From NCBI GenBank assembly GCA_018524725.1, contig JAEUWP010000264.1:62001-126000 (forward strand): a stretch of DNA of 64,000 nucleotides, given 5' to 3'. The notes under the pieces were generated by a model. That model made no database searches. It was not told where the DNA came from and worked only from the letters and a program-made list of their open reading frames with translations. The DNA comes from Podaxis mareebaensis (Eukaryota; Basidiomycota; Agaricomycetes; Agaricales; Agaricaceae). A program made the translations under genes and the position numbers. Shown one piece after another: positions 44,458-55,038 of this stretch (positions are counted from its first letter, which is position 1; every line of letters starts with the position of its first letter).

Positions 44458-45768
44458 ATGCCTTGTACCCGCGAGCTTTTTTTCATCTTCATTTTCGCTG
44501 TCATATTACCATTCATGGGATTTATTCCCTCCCTCTATCGTCGTCTCTGTGACCTTCTCAACTGCCGTCGCACACATCAGCATGTACGAGCGGCTTCTCA
44601 CTCGACTTTGGGCTCAATTCGAGCTTTACTTGCTCCACCAAATATACCGCTTGCACAACTCCTGAAGGAACGAGCTGATGCCAACGCCCGCCTGGCGCAG
44701 GCTCTCGGCTTAACCAACACGTTTGTCGACCCGGACCCACAAGTCCATGCAGAATTCGTCCGGACCTCGCGAGGACTCCTCAAGGATGTCCAAGCCCGTG
44801 GATGGACGAGACTTAGTGAGACTTGTGGCGAGGCAGTCCGACGCACATTGGGAGAGTATCCATCCGACAAGGCGCCTAGCGCGGGTCAGGGGGTTCCTTT
44901 CGACCACTTCGTGCAGATCGTGGTCCTGAGGACTATCCTTGTTTGTTTGCTGGACGTCGGAAAGGACGTGGAAGATATCGACATTTCATCTCTTGCCTTT
45001 GTGACATCGTCCATTAACGAGCTCTGGACGCTCTCCAAATCGGATGCCCCACCTCCTTCAGAGCTTTTCCAACAGCTTCATGATCACCTACGTCATCTCG
45101 TCCCCTCTAGCACGTCCTTCACCAACCCCATCGATTTCGTTGTGCCCACTTGGGAGACGATGTGGCGAGTCTGCGCAACGACTATCGCTCACATCCAAGA
45201 GTCCGAGGAATGCAAGACGCTCTTCCACGAATTTCTTCAGACAGAGGCTTTGACTACTCAGCATTTTGAAGCCGCCGGGAGTCAAGATTTTAGTGTGAAG
45301 GATTTTGTTGAAGAAGTAATGCGACTCCATCCCCCATCGAAACATATCTCCCGCCTTCGCACGCACGAATCCGACATTAATCCCCAGGGAGACCCATCCA
45401 ACGTGCTGGAACGCCTTTACGCATGGATTCGTGGTCCCTCTGTTCGGACACACGTAGTCCGCGAGGTTGCTGACATCGAGACTGTCCTTCAAACTGGGAC
45501 GATCTGGTCACACGAGGCGCATGTATTCAACCCACGACGTTATCGAACACCGAATCCGCAGATGAAGGAGGCACAGAAGTTGGTATTTGGGTATGGCTCG
45601 CTTCGGTGTATTGCAGCATCCTGGGCGCCGGTCGCCGCAGGTATTATCTCTGCCACCTTTCTTGAGGAGTGCCGAGAAGGCGGGTGGGAGGTGGTTCCAG
45701 GGAAGAGGATCGGTGGAAGGGTGGGCTGGGAGGGATGGAGAGTGGTGAACCGTCGGGAGGCAGCTTGA
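44458..45768 (+). CDS. Divergent cytochrome P450-like protein
   Basis: Single-exon frame of 436 residues. A hydrophobic N-terminal anchor (LFFIFIFAVILPFMGFI) suggests the ER membrane. P450 landmarks appear in order but altered. The I-helix position has P-T-W-E-T (residues 230-234), where A/G-G-x-D/E-T is usual. The K-helix E286-V-M-R289 matches ExxR. FNPRRYR stands for the PERF region. The haem loop FGYGSLRCIA has Cys384 and reads FGxGxxxCxA if the final R/C spacing is taken as usual. It is shorter than typical fungal P450s (about 500) and has no introns, unusual for this family here. It may have lost normal monooxygenase function. The substrate is unknown. Confidence 0.62.
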   Translation: MPCTRELFFIFIFAVILPFMGFIPSLYRRLCDLLNCRRTHQHVRAASHSTLGSIRALLAPPNIPLAQLLKERADANARLAQALGLTNTFVDPDPQVHAEFVRTSRGLLKDVQARGWTRLSETCGEAVRRTLGEYPSDKAPSAGQGVPFDHFVQIVVLRTILVCLLDVGKDVEDIDISSLAFVTSSINELWTLSKSDAPPPSELFQQLHDHLRHLVPSSTSFTNPIDFVVPTWETMWRVCATTIAHIQESEECKTLFHEFLQTEALTTQHFEAAGSQDFSVKDFVEEVMRLHPPSKHISRLRTHESDINPQGDPSNVLERLYAWIRGPSVRTHVVREVADIETVLQTGTIWSHEAHVFNPRRYRTPNPQMKEAQKLVFGYGSLRCIAASWAPVAAGIISATFLEECREGGWEVVPGKRIGGRVGWEGWRVVNRREAA

Positions 45769-45943
45769 GTAATGGGGTTAGGATTTTTGTCAAATGCTAT
45801 TTTTTTTGAAGCTATCATACTCTTGTACATTCTTGTTATGTTTTCGTGTCGCTAGCCAACGGGATGTACGCTCAAATTGGATCTAAAGAAGTGACATAGT
45901 CAATTTGGAAAGTCAGGGATGTCCACGATCAGAACGCCACCTA

Positions 45944-46303
45944 TTACACATAGTACAACGCCTTTGACTTCTCGCGCCGCATCCTTTCCGTGAGGTCTTC
46001 GCCACCATCCAACGGCATGAGATCGAATAAGCCCCCATCCTGTTTCTGCCGCGAAGTAATAACGTTTCCGATCGGCTCATCGTGGTAGACGAGCACTTGT
46101 TCCGTATTCTAGTCTTCCAAGAACTGAAACGTCGCCGTTTCCGCAGTCTTGCCTCGAGACACGTGCACAATCCAAATAAAATACCGCAAGACATGCTTCT
46201 CGTATGGCACATCGCACCAACAACCCGCACCCCGACCTCTTTCGCGGAAAGAGAAACTGCCAGTCGAACAGTGAATGGCACCATGATTCCATGATAAGGT
46301 CAA
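45944..46303 (-). CDS. Possible small two-exon gene, unknown
   Basis: ATG 46303; exons 46303-46163 and 46108-45944 with a 54 nt intron (GTGTCT...GACTAG) give 101 residues. The second exon reads as normal protein (EQVLVYHDEPIGNVITSRQK, GLFDLMPLDGGEDLTERM) and ends in TAA. The first exon holds a Cys/Arg-rich stretch and VLRYFIWIVH. It follows directly on the decayed gene at 46304-47169, so it may instead be the last part of that gene. No family recognised. Confidence 0.3.
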
Positions 46304-47169
46304 CCCGCTTCAAACAGGGGGCTGCTACCGTACACCCCCCGAAGGGCAAAGAGTGCGACGAATGGGTATGTGCCAAGGTGCGGCCGTGAATATATCCCGT
46401 AGGCTGCCAAGGCATTCAAAATCCTGGGAGGGATGTGATCGTGGTGTAGTCCCGTAAGGGTTACCCTCTTTAATGATGGTAAACGGCCCAGAAGACCCAA
46501 ATCCGAATATATGGCTGTTCCATGGAGACAGTTATGTTGTAGAGATGGTGCAATGGGAGTAGGGGAAGTGTGCAGTGACCAATCTCCCTTGTTTCGAACA
46601 GGGGGTGGATACAGACGAGATCTTGGTGGAAAAGGAGGAAGGCGGGCCAATCCTTTGGTTCTGGACCTTGCCTGAGAGTGTCAAGCCAGCCAGCCACTCG
46701 TAGCCTTGGGGTAGGCGCATTAAGAATTCGAGGGTCGATCATCGTCGTTCTGATACTACAATGTGTCTTGACCGTGAAGATTTCCGGGTTCGGAAGTTCT
46801 TGGATGATTTTCACAAGGTCTGTGAGGGAGCCTTCTGGAAGTTGCGGATTCTTGAGAGCGATATCCGACCGCTTTGTATGCCAACCTAGATTGTCAATGC
46901 TTCAAGGCACCGGCCGGCGAACCAGTGTTAGAATTTGTGGAAGATGCTCATGCCCCACAAGGAGGTTGTACCAAGACTTGCAAACCACTTTCCAACTTGC
47001 CGCTGTTGCCTGGCATACGTGTCAGTCTCGGTAACGCATTTGGCTCAAGAACATACGTGAACACATTTATGGCGTTTAAAACGGATCCAAGTAGGTAACC
47101 AAGCTTATGTTGAAAGTTGAAAGCGCCATCGGGCTGCGAAGGGACTGATAATAGATCACTCTCAGGCAT
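46304..47169 (-). pseudogene. Decayed LRR/F-box-type gene
   Basis: Minus-strand pieces in different frames read like the C-terminal LRR part of a mushroom F-box protein: LVKIIQELPNPEIFTVKTHC and LRVAGWLDTLRQGPEPKDWP in one frame, LGLLGRLPSLKRVTLTGLHH in the next. They cannot be joined without indels. No F-box is visible. Confidence 0.35.
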
Positions 47170-47421
47170 TTGTTGAGGGAGTCGGTGCCGACCCTAATCT
47201 GGATGTCGGCCTGATCGGCCTCGGCCCTTAGCCCATTTTCGTATATCTAGAATTTGGATTTGATTTTCTAAACGCTACGATGGTCATCCACTGTATCATA
47301 GAAGAGCGAGAATAGCCAACCAAACTATCTTTATAGAGTTACTTCGCGACCCCCGTGTTGTACCACAAAACCGTGTTATCTATTGACTGCATATTCTCTG
47401 TCCCGTCAGGTGAAGTGATAC

Positions 47422-49296
47422 CTAGTTGTTGCCTTGAGTCAGAAGTGTGGCAGTAGTGTTCCAAGTTGTGCCATTTCCGAGCCCGAGTCCAGCGGCGACC
47501 GCGCCAAATGCTATGTTCGTAGACCCTAGAAGTGTGGGAGAGACAGACCGTGACGTGCCAGCGGATGGCTTGATGGGAGCGTTCGACTGCTTGTTGATGT
47601 TACTAGGAGCGCCAGTCTCCGCATTCGTGCCAGTAGATGGCGCAGTAATTGCGTGATTCGTATCAGCAATGGGCATCGCCGTCGCAGCCGGGGATTTCCA
47701 TTTCGCTTGGGTGAACTTGGCAGCATGGTCGAGCACGGATTTGTAGACCTCCTGGTTGAAGCCAACACACTGAAGACCGACGCAGGCAATCTTCAATGCA
47801 CCTGCGTTGTAGAGTTGATTGACTTCGTAGATATTCTGGGGGGAAACATTTCTACGCCCGGATATGGTATCCTTGACGAGATAATTGGCTGTCTAATGAA
47901 ACGGTTGAGCTTGAGGAGGCGCTATGTATGAACAACATACTTCGGTAGGTAGTTCAGCCCACTCTCTGACTGTCAAATCTTCCAACCGAAATGCCCGATA
48001 TGAGCCAGCATAATACCAAAGGCCATCACGATTATAGAAACATTCTATAGAAATGTGTCAGTAGAAGCCGTCAAGATTGCAAAGGTACCTGTAGGATGCT
48101 TCATGCGGGCAGTAACGTCTACTTGCTGCCACCGGTGGGCGGTCGTCACTCGGGGGTTGGTGCTGCACTTGAAAAGAGGACTGTAGAAGTACCCATGTTC
48201 TTCGCGAGTCGGACACCACTTCGTCGTCAGGCTTTGCAACACGCGATAGTTCCCAAGCCTATTAATACGGATAGCATGTATGCACGCCCGACTTCAGATT
48301 CGGAAATAGGATACCTACAAGTTGCGAAGAGTCTGAAAGCCAAGTCAGTGAGATAGCCCGGGCGAGGCATCAAACAAGAACTCACCCCAGAAGTAGAGCT
48401 CAGAAATTCGTGCAGGGTACACGTAGGCGGCAAGACTATCGGTTTAAGCGTGTCATCTGGTGGGTTACCAGGCAATGGAATAGAGGCCAGTATAGCAAAG
48501 CGTGCGTTGACCATATCTTCCGGTTCCTCTAAAACCGAAGTTTGCACAGACTATATGCAGCGAAAGTCAGCCATTAGCCTGCGCTTGGGACTGGTGTGAA
48601 TTCCCTCACCCTTTCTTCGCGGACAGGAGTCGAGACGACTTGTATGTTTGCAAGAGATGTAGTTTGAACGTCGAAAATGGACAAGGTAGAATAGTTCTCA
48701 AGTGGAGCGTCCTGAAACAAAAATCACGCGTCAAAATGCGAATATGCGGACTCATAGGTCGTACACTCACCCTCCTTTCCTCCTCCTCGTACTTGGGCGG
48801 TGGTCCAATAGCATTCCTCGAACCAATGCGGAGATTCTGTACCAAAGCCTCGAGGTTGGCGACTTGAGACCGAAGTTCAATGATCTCCGTTGTTTGATCC
48901 GGTGTCTCTTGAGATAGCGCAGAGGATGGAGAAGTAACCTTGCTCATCACGTTGCCGTTGTTCGCAGTTGCATTAATGGCCTGTTGCAACCGTTCGATAG
49001 TTTCTGTCTTCTCGCGGATGGAAGTATATGCGTCGGATAACTTCTGAACAAGCACGTCCCGCGCACTCATGGCTTCTGCGACACGGAGCTTCTCAAGTTG
49101 GATCTCTATCGCCATCTCGACGATGCGAAAGGGATTCTAGTGTTGTTTATATAGGCGGGTTGTCATACTGGTAAGAGCATATGCGCACCATTCCTAGTTC
49201 CGGCTTGGGCTCATTAGACGCGACGGATTCAGAGTCCGGAGGAACCATGAAGGTATAACGCTTCTCTTCGCCAGCATAACCAGGGGCCGTAGTCAT
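47422..49296 (-). CDS. Coiled-coil protein with a DUF6697-like C-terminal domain
   Basis: Eight exons on the minus strand join in one frame to 499 residues: 49296-49189, 49136-48771, 48711-48610, 48550-48386, 48332-48319, 48258-48089, 48044-47941, 47892-47422. All introns are GT-AG, 44-60 nt. Residues 37-120 form a coiled coil (IEIQLEKLRVAEAMSARDVL ... REKTETIERLQQAI). The C-terminal domain contains HPTECFYNRDGLWYYAGSYR, LEDLTVREWAELPTE and ALKIACVGLQCVGFNQEVY. From memory this matches the Agaricomycete-specific DUF6697 type, whose function is unknown. A Thr/Asn-rich tail follows. One exon is only 14 nt. An internal ATG at 49115 would remove 43 residues if the first intron model is wrong. Confidence 0.72.
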
Positions 49297-49838
49297 GCCG
49301 GAATAATATAACCAAGAAAGTAGTAGATAGGAGTCGATAGGAGAGGAAGGATGAAAGGAAGAGGAAACGGTGCGGGATTTTAAAGCTTCACGTGGATGTC
49401 TCAGAAGATCGCCGAATTCAGAAAATAAAGTGTATTGGGAGCAGAAAGGCACAAGGAAATGGGATGTATGGACTACCGGCTCTGGTCCTCAAGACAAGCC
49501 TTGGGATCAACACCCGTGAAGGTTGAGCGCTAAGATGGCCATAGGCATCAGTTTCAGCACCTCTTTGGCACAACCAGCCGTAGAGTAAGGAGAGCGGCAA
49601 GGATTGTAATTTGACTTGGATGCGTTGAGGAGAAATTATCGATGAACGGAAAACACTCTCTATGTCGGACATTGAATATTATGATGCCATCAACGTCTTC
49701 TAGCAAACAGGTAAGGTATGTACCCAGAAAGAATCATTGCTTATGTAGGTAAAAAAAAAACCATGTAAAGCCCAAGGGCTCTCGAAAATGCGGAAGTGAA
49801 CTAGAAGTACAAAAGTCCTCATAAGCAGCTAATAATGT

Positions 49839-51480
49839 CTATGCCTTCATTAACCAGGGCTTATTCGCCATAATCCAGGCGTCAAGGGTTTTCCAGAACT
49901 GTGCTACGACAGCCTTATCGACATGTCGCCGATGAGGGTCAATCTTTGAGGGAACCAAGTCAACACAGCGGTGCCACGTTGAAGCATGTGATCGTACCTT
50001 CAGTTCTGTCACGTTCCAGTCTTGGATCTTCGGGTTTGGAGGATCATTCGACCACGAGACATAGATGCCTTTTACTAAAGAAAGACAGTTGCCAACACTC
50101 CGAAAACTTAAAGAGCATGAAACCGCACCATGGTGGAATAGCTGACGAGGTTCGTTCCATTTATATGGCCTGAACTGCCAGGCTTGTCCCGTCGTCATCA
50201 CGCAAACAACACGGTCCCAGGCATCCGCACCAAACTTGGCCAAGGCTTCGACACTGTCGACGACGAAATACTTGGCTTGTGTCTCAGTTTCTTTACCACT
50301 AGAGTCGATATGCGTTCGTCGTCGGTAGATGGCGATGAGATCCTCGGGTCTGGCATTGCCTTCCGCTGCCGCCCGTGCGCGAGCTTCTTGCGAGTGCTCG
50401 AACCTGTGAAACATAGAATAGCGTCAGCTGCGTAAGGGACGATTCTAAGGGGTCGCATACGTAGATTCTTGCAGGAAACGTTTGACATTGTGCATCGTAA
50501 TAAGAGCGGTCGGGGAGGAGGAAATGATGATGATCGGTTGGAAATTGCCTAGGGAGAGGGATGAGTGAAATAGAATGAAATCAACTCCAAGACACTTACG
50601 GGCTTTCTTTGCCTGAAGCTTCGTATCTTGAATCAAAGTCATCAAAAAAGAACTTTCCGACAAAGCCCAAGCGATGGAACGCACCTGGCACAGTGGCAGG
50701 TTGTGGCATGCCGGAACGACTGGCTTCCCTCAGCTTCTTCAGCTTGTCCGCGTAAGCAGTACGCACAGCAGCGAAGTTCTGATAAGGGGTCAGACAAGTC
50801 CGAGAGAGCCTCTTGCATGGATACACACATTCGGTTTGTTACCCCGCAGAACAGTGTTTCGATCCCTCAATTCCACTTCGCTCTGCTTGATCTTCTTCAC
50901 CACGTCAATATCATGCGAATCCGGCGCGTAGCGGCGCTTCGTAGGAGACGACGTGAGTTCCGCAGCGGCAGACTTCTGAGTGACCTGAGGGAGCGCGCGG
51001 AGGTTTCGCGGAGGTGAACCCGGCGGCGTAGTTGATTCAGCTGACGAAAAGTGGAAAGTCTATACATGCATTCGCTAGAGAGCAAATAGGATGCTTACCC
51101 TCAGCTACAGGTCCAATCTGATCGTGGTCGGATATCCGTCCCTCTAGCCAATCCACCACAGTCTTCCTCTCTGTGAGACTAACGAACCCCATAGTGAGCC
51201 CATTTTCTCGCGTCTGTTTCATATACTCTGCACCAGCCGCATCACGTAGAAGCCACGCAAGGTAGAGAGCCTCAACGGTGTAGAAGTCTTGTGGTGAGGA
51301 TCCTGAGGTCCCAGCCCTGCGGTATCGCGTTGGTGTTGACTTTGGGATACTACCGGAAGGGAGCACAATGTGGGTAGCGGCGGCGAGTGAAGTGCATAGG
51401 CCTTGCGCATTCGAATAAGAAATATTGCTTTTGGATTTTATGGCTTGCCGGAGTTCATTGAGTACATCTGAAGAGGCCAT
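49839..51480 (-). CDS. CDC73: Cdc73/parafibromin, Paf1 complex subunit
   Basis: Eight exons, 51480-51099, 51040-50829, 50778-50685, 50626-50600, 50548-50461, 50403-50129, 50074-49998 and 49943-49839, give 419 residues with all phases consistent. The N-terminal part (DFYTVEALYLAWLL, FVSLTERKTVVDWLEG) is the Cdc73 N-domain. The middle has KLKKLREASRSG, and the C-terminal Ras-like domain has PIIIISSSPTALITMHNVKR, WDRVVCVMTTGQAWQFRPY and WKTLDAWIMANKPW. Cdc73 binds RNA polymerase II and histones within the Paf1 elongation complex in the nucleus. An upstream in-frame ATG at 51492 (MHPT) adds four residues. The 27 nt exon 4 is needed to keep the frame. Length compares with 393 residues in yeast. 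Confidence 0.93.
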
Positions 51481-51883
51481 GGTTGGGTGCAAAGTTTGGA
51501 TTGAATGTGACCGTGATCAGATGCGGCCGTGGCGAAGCCATATACAAATTAAATAAGCATCCACTTGCAATGGCTCAGTAGAGTAACGGCTGTTGTGGCC
51601 CAATCCGGAATGAGTGGGGTTCTTCTCAGCGGATAAAGCCATCAGTGCGCTGGTTCAAGACTGTCCCCTCCAGAAAACTTGGTTTCCACAGTCCCTCGCT
51701 CCGTAAGGAGTGACCCGGACTTGGAATAATTTGCCCTTGACAGGCCAGGGAAGATAATTCCGCAACCTGCAGGACTTGCCGAGTTAGTCTTAGGAGATCA
51801 GGGCATGTCGTCAGTCGCGCTATGGCTCGTGCCCCGCTCAAACCTTTTGCTTCAATTCAAAACAATACTACTATTATCATTGT

Positions 51884-52965
51884 CTACAGACTCCCCAGCT
51901 GTCTCAGACGACCATCCAAAAGTTTTAATACAGTGTCCATCCCCAACAAAACACCTTGATCCGCACCCTCTCCTGGAACAGCCTTGGTATGAGCAAAGTC
52001 AATCAATTTGACTGCATATGGTGGCCCTGGTTTCTTCTTCCCTTCATCTGCCTCATTTTCTTCTTCTTCTTCATCTTCATCTTCTTCATCACAACCCAGA
52101 TTCTTTAAACCTTCCTCTGCCCGGTTCCAATCCCCCTCATACACAATCAACAAGCTTCCTCCCACCATACGCAGCTCGAGCTCTGCAAAAGCATTACGAA
52201 TCTCTTGGACCTCCTCACAAATAGCTTCTAGAATGGGACGAAGAAGAGTGACTGGGAGACCACTGGAGCCTTCTGTCGAGGATTCAGTGACCGGCGTCCC
52301 AACAGGGAAGAATTTGGCGATGCCATCAGGGAGGTCGGCTGCCTTAATGGACTTTCCGTAGGATTTGGGAGTGTTCACCGGTTTCCCGGTCACATTATCA
52401 TAAACCTAGAGCTAAATTAACAGAGAACAACGTGCAGTAATGATATGTCACACCTGGAAGCCTGTCAGAGAAATACCAGTCTCCAGTGAAGTTGTAACGC
52501 GCGCCCTCTCCAGCATACGTGCGACCTTCTCTGGCGTGGCTTCATCGTCGTAGAGAACAGTTCCGAGTTTGATGTCCAGGATATTAGGCTTTGCAAAAGG
52601 ATATGAAATGTTCTCAAGCACTACGGACTGTGTTTACGGGATGCTTGTTAGTTGATGGTTGGGCGTCAATGTAATGTATAGAAAAGCTTATCTTTCTTCT
52701 CCGAGAATGGTTTGACCGCAATCCCTTCTTCCTGTGGCTTACTTTGATCCAGTTCACCTTCCAACCTCAACGTTCCGATGAATTTGGGAACATAGGGGCG
52801 GAGCCTCGCGAATGCCTCGTCGGTCTGGAGTTTCTGGTAAAACGCTAGTTCTCGTGGAAGGGCAGGTTTGATCAAGAGTTCGCCATCTTCAGTCGAGAGC
52901 ACACCAGCGTGACCGCCGACTTGGGATGCGAGCGCAACAGTGTGGAGACCTTCAGTCGAGGACAT
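51884..52965 (-). CDS. Inositol polyphosphate kinase (IPMK/IP6K family)
   Basis: Three exons: 52965 to about 52693, 52627-52454 and 52405-51884, about 322 residues. The family motif PxxxDxKxG is P105-NIL-D-I-K-L-G113. Other family marks are AFYQKLQTDEAFARLRPYVP, GSLLIVYEG and the metal-binding KLIDFAHT near the C-terminus. The enzymes phosphorylate inositol phosphates with ATP; in fungi the multikinase Arg82 also affects transcription. An acidic Glu/Asp run interrupts the C-terminal lobe just before the K-L-I-D-F motif. The first intron has no GT or GC donor near the expected join (GAGAAGAAAGATAAGC), so the end of exon 1 is uncertain. An in-frame ATG at 52992 could add nine residues. Confidence 0.85.
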
Positions 52966-53102
52966 GGTAAGGAAGGCTGTAGTTATCGACACCGGGTCAA
53001 CAAAGAAGAACAGACGTCGAGAGGACTAATAATAGGCTATCGTGAATCGTGATCGATCAATCACATTGGGAGTTTGATCACTTCTTTCATCATCCGTCCA
53101 CA

Positions 53103-53387
53103 ATGCCTCAGGCTCTTGACCATAACGCAAACGTTTATCTTGCTGTAACACTTTCTTCTGGATCCCCTTATTTTTCTACTCCAGCCAATCTTGTTAGCGC
53201 GAATCCGTTGCTTGCACATCAAGGACCCGCGGGCGCGCTGCCTGATGTGCACCTGTACAGCATTCCGAAGCCCGATTGGGAGAACATTCATGAAGAAGTC
53301 TTGAGCGCGTTGAGGGAACGCGAGGGCGTTGTGCGGGTTGATTTAATACAGGCACCTCGACAGAGGTCGAAACGAGATGAATTGTAA
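53103..53387 (+). CDS. Small unknown protein, 94 aa, ending in RDEL
   Basis: Single exon, ATG at 53103, stop TAA at 53385. The sequence starts MPQALDHNANVYLAVTLSSG, has a middle SIPKPDWENIHEEVLSALRE helix and ends APRQRSKRDEL. No signal peptide or membrane span is present, so the RDEL end may be coincidental. It is divergent to the inositol kinase with 137 bp between start codons. It looks like a conserved small fungal protein, but I do not recognise it. Confidence 0.55.
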   Translation: MPQALDHNANVYLAVTLSSGSPYFSTPANLVSANPLLAHQGPAGALPDVHLYSIPKPDWENIHEEVLSALREREGVVRVDLIQAPRQRSKRDEL

Positions 53388-53875
53388 TCTAGCATAGTGA
53401 AACGGGAGGGGTTACCCCACAAAGTACGTAAATTTGATCCTCTTTTAATCATTTCTGATGTGATATACTGCCAGTTAGTAAGAAGCACTGCCAATTGTAC
53501 AACTACCGCCGAGGATATATCCAATGTTACTTGACACCTGCACTCCGGCATATCGTATTCTCCAGAAAGTCCCTATCTCGTCCACGCTGGCTGCGAGACA
53601 CTTGAAACCTCACTTTTCAAGGGTTAATCCCGTGAGATCCGCATGTTTAACCGGACCAAGGCAGCGCCCAGTACCAGAGTTGGTTGCGAACCATTCTTCG
53701 GACGTATATGTCCCCGATATGCTCAATCCCAGGATGGAAAAAGCCCCTTATATACACCAAAACCCCGCTGCAAGAAGCCTTCGAGGGCGAAGGGGGCTCT
53801 GTTTTGTATGAGTATAAGATGAGATTAAGAAAACACGACTTCCCAGATCCTGTTGTAACACTTCCCTTTCCAGTA

Positions 53876-54767
53876 ATGCGTCTTCAAGGCTCCTTCTTCT
53901 TCGCAGCTTTCCTCGCTGTCTGCGCTGGCGCTCTTCCAGCTCTATCCAGTGACGATCTCATCGTAGTCGATCCTGATATCGATTTCTCTGTACTTCCGGA
54001 ATCTGGGCAAGTTGTCTTCACGCCTCAAGACAACACCCCCAGCGTCATCTCAGCCGACGACTTGGACATCTTTGCTGTCAATATCAACAGTGCGACAGAA
54101 GCTATGGTCGCGGATTGGAAGACAGAAGTTGTGCGGCAGCACAATGCCTATAGAGCGCACTATGGTGCTCCGCCTTTGACTTGGAGTGACGCTTTGTATC
54201 CTGGTACTCAGCAATGGGCGAACCAGTGTAAGTTCCAACATAGTAATGGAAAAGGTGCTTATGGAGAGAATTTGGTTCGTGGGCAATGCATCTATCCTAG
54301 AATGTAAAGATTCTAAAGACGAACTTAGGCTGCTGGTACCGGAAATGCTTATGGTTTCTCAAATGGTTTAAAGGCATGGATGGACGAAGCTTGTGAGTGC
54401 TACGTCCTCGTCTCACCTGCACTGTTCTGATTATTGTTCTCCACAATAGCCAAGTACGACTGTACGTGCTGACACTTGCTTGTAAATCGCACCTTACGCT
54501 AATGCTCTTTTATCAGATAACCACCCAGGCTTCTCCACTGCAGCGGGACACTTTACGCAAGTCGTCTGGAAGAGCAGCAGGCAGGTTGCCTGCGCAATCG
54601 CCAACTGTCGTGGAGGAACGATATTCCAGCAACCATCCAAGTATATCGTCTGTAGATACAGTCCGCCTGGGAACTTCGCTGGTAGATATAGGTGCGTTTT
54701 CCATTTGAAGCGTTCTGTCGTTAATTGCTAATGGTCACACAGGGAGAACGTTGATAGGTATCGTTAG
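53876..54767 (+). CDS. Secreted CAP/PR-1 (SCP) domain protein
   Basis: Five exons (53876-54274, 54329-54392, 54450-54461, 54517-54691, 54743-54767) give 224 residues. A signal peptide is clear (GSFFFAAFLAVCAGALPA). A linker of about 65 residues leads to the CAP domain: VVRQHNAYRAHYGAPPLTWS, then GENL. The CAP1 signature is GHFTQVVWKSS and the CAP2 signature is YIVCRYSPPGNFAGRY. The conserved His and Glu of the cavity (H in NAYRAH / GHFT, E in GENL) are present. Fungal CAP (Pry-type) proteins are exported and several bind sterols or lipids. An upstream in-frame ATG at 53828 would mask the signal peptide and is less likely. Exon 3 is only 12 nt. Confidence 0.9.
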
Positions 54768-54900
54768 CCAGTCATAATGCAGGCTGTCAATATGCAAGTA
54801 CGGTAGTCAGTTGTATAGTAAAATACCTGTTTCTTATGGAAAACTGTTTTTGCGGGTGTGATAATGGGGCCATATGATCTAGAGGTGGCCTATTTGTCAA

Positions 54901-55004
54901 GCTTCCTTGGCTCAGTTGGTTAGAGCGCCGGTCTCATATTAGATTATGAGTAACCATTTGGTTATGAAATCCGGAGATCACCAGTTCGACCCTGGTAGGG
55001 AGCA
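54901..55004 (+). tRNA. tRNA-Met(CAT), elongator, with a 30 nt intron
   Basis: Acceptor stem GCTTCCT pairs with AGGGAGC plus discriminator A. The D arm is GGCTCAGTTGGTTAGAGC, the anticodon stem CCGG/CCGG surrounds the loop CTCATAA with anticodon CAT (54935-54937), and the T arm is ACCAG-TTCGACC-CTGGT. The intron is 54939-54968, one base after the anticodon, the canonical nuclear position. It contains ATGAG, complementary to the anticodon-loop CTCAT, as expected for the anticodon-intron helix. The U31-U39 mismatch matches yeast elongator tRNA-Met. A T5 run at 55026-55030 is a good polymerase III terminator. Confidence 0.93.
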
Positions 55005-55025
55005 ATTGAATAGTTGAAGATAACG

Positions 55026-55030
55026 TTTTT
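55026..55030 (+). terminator. Polymerase III T-run terminator of tRNA-Met
   Basis: TTTTT begins 22 bp after the mature 3' end of the tRNA. Confidence 0.7.
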
Positions 55031-55038
55031 CTTCTGCA

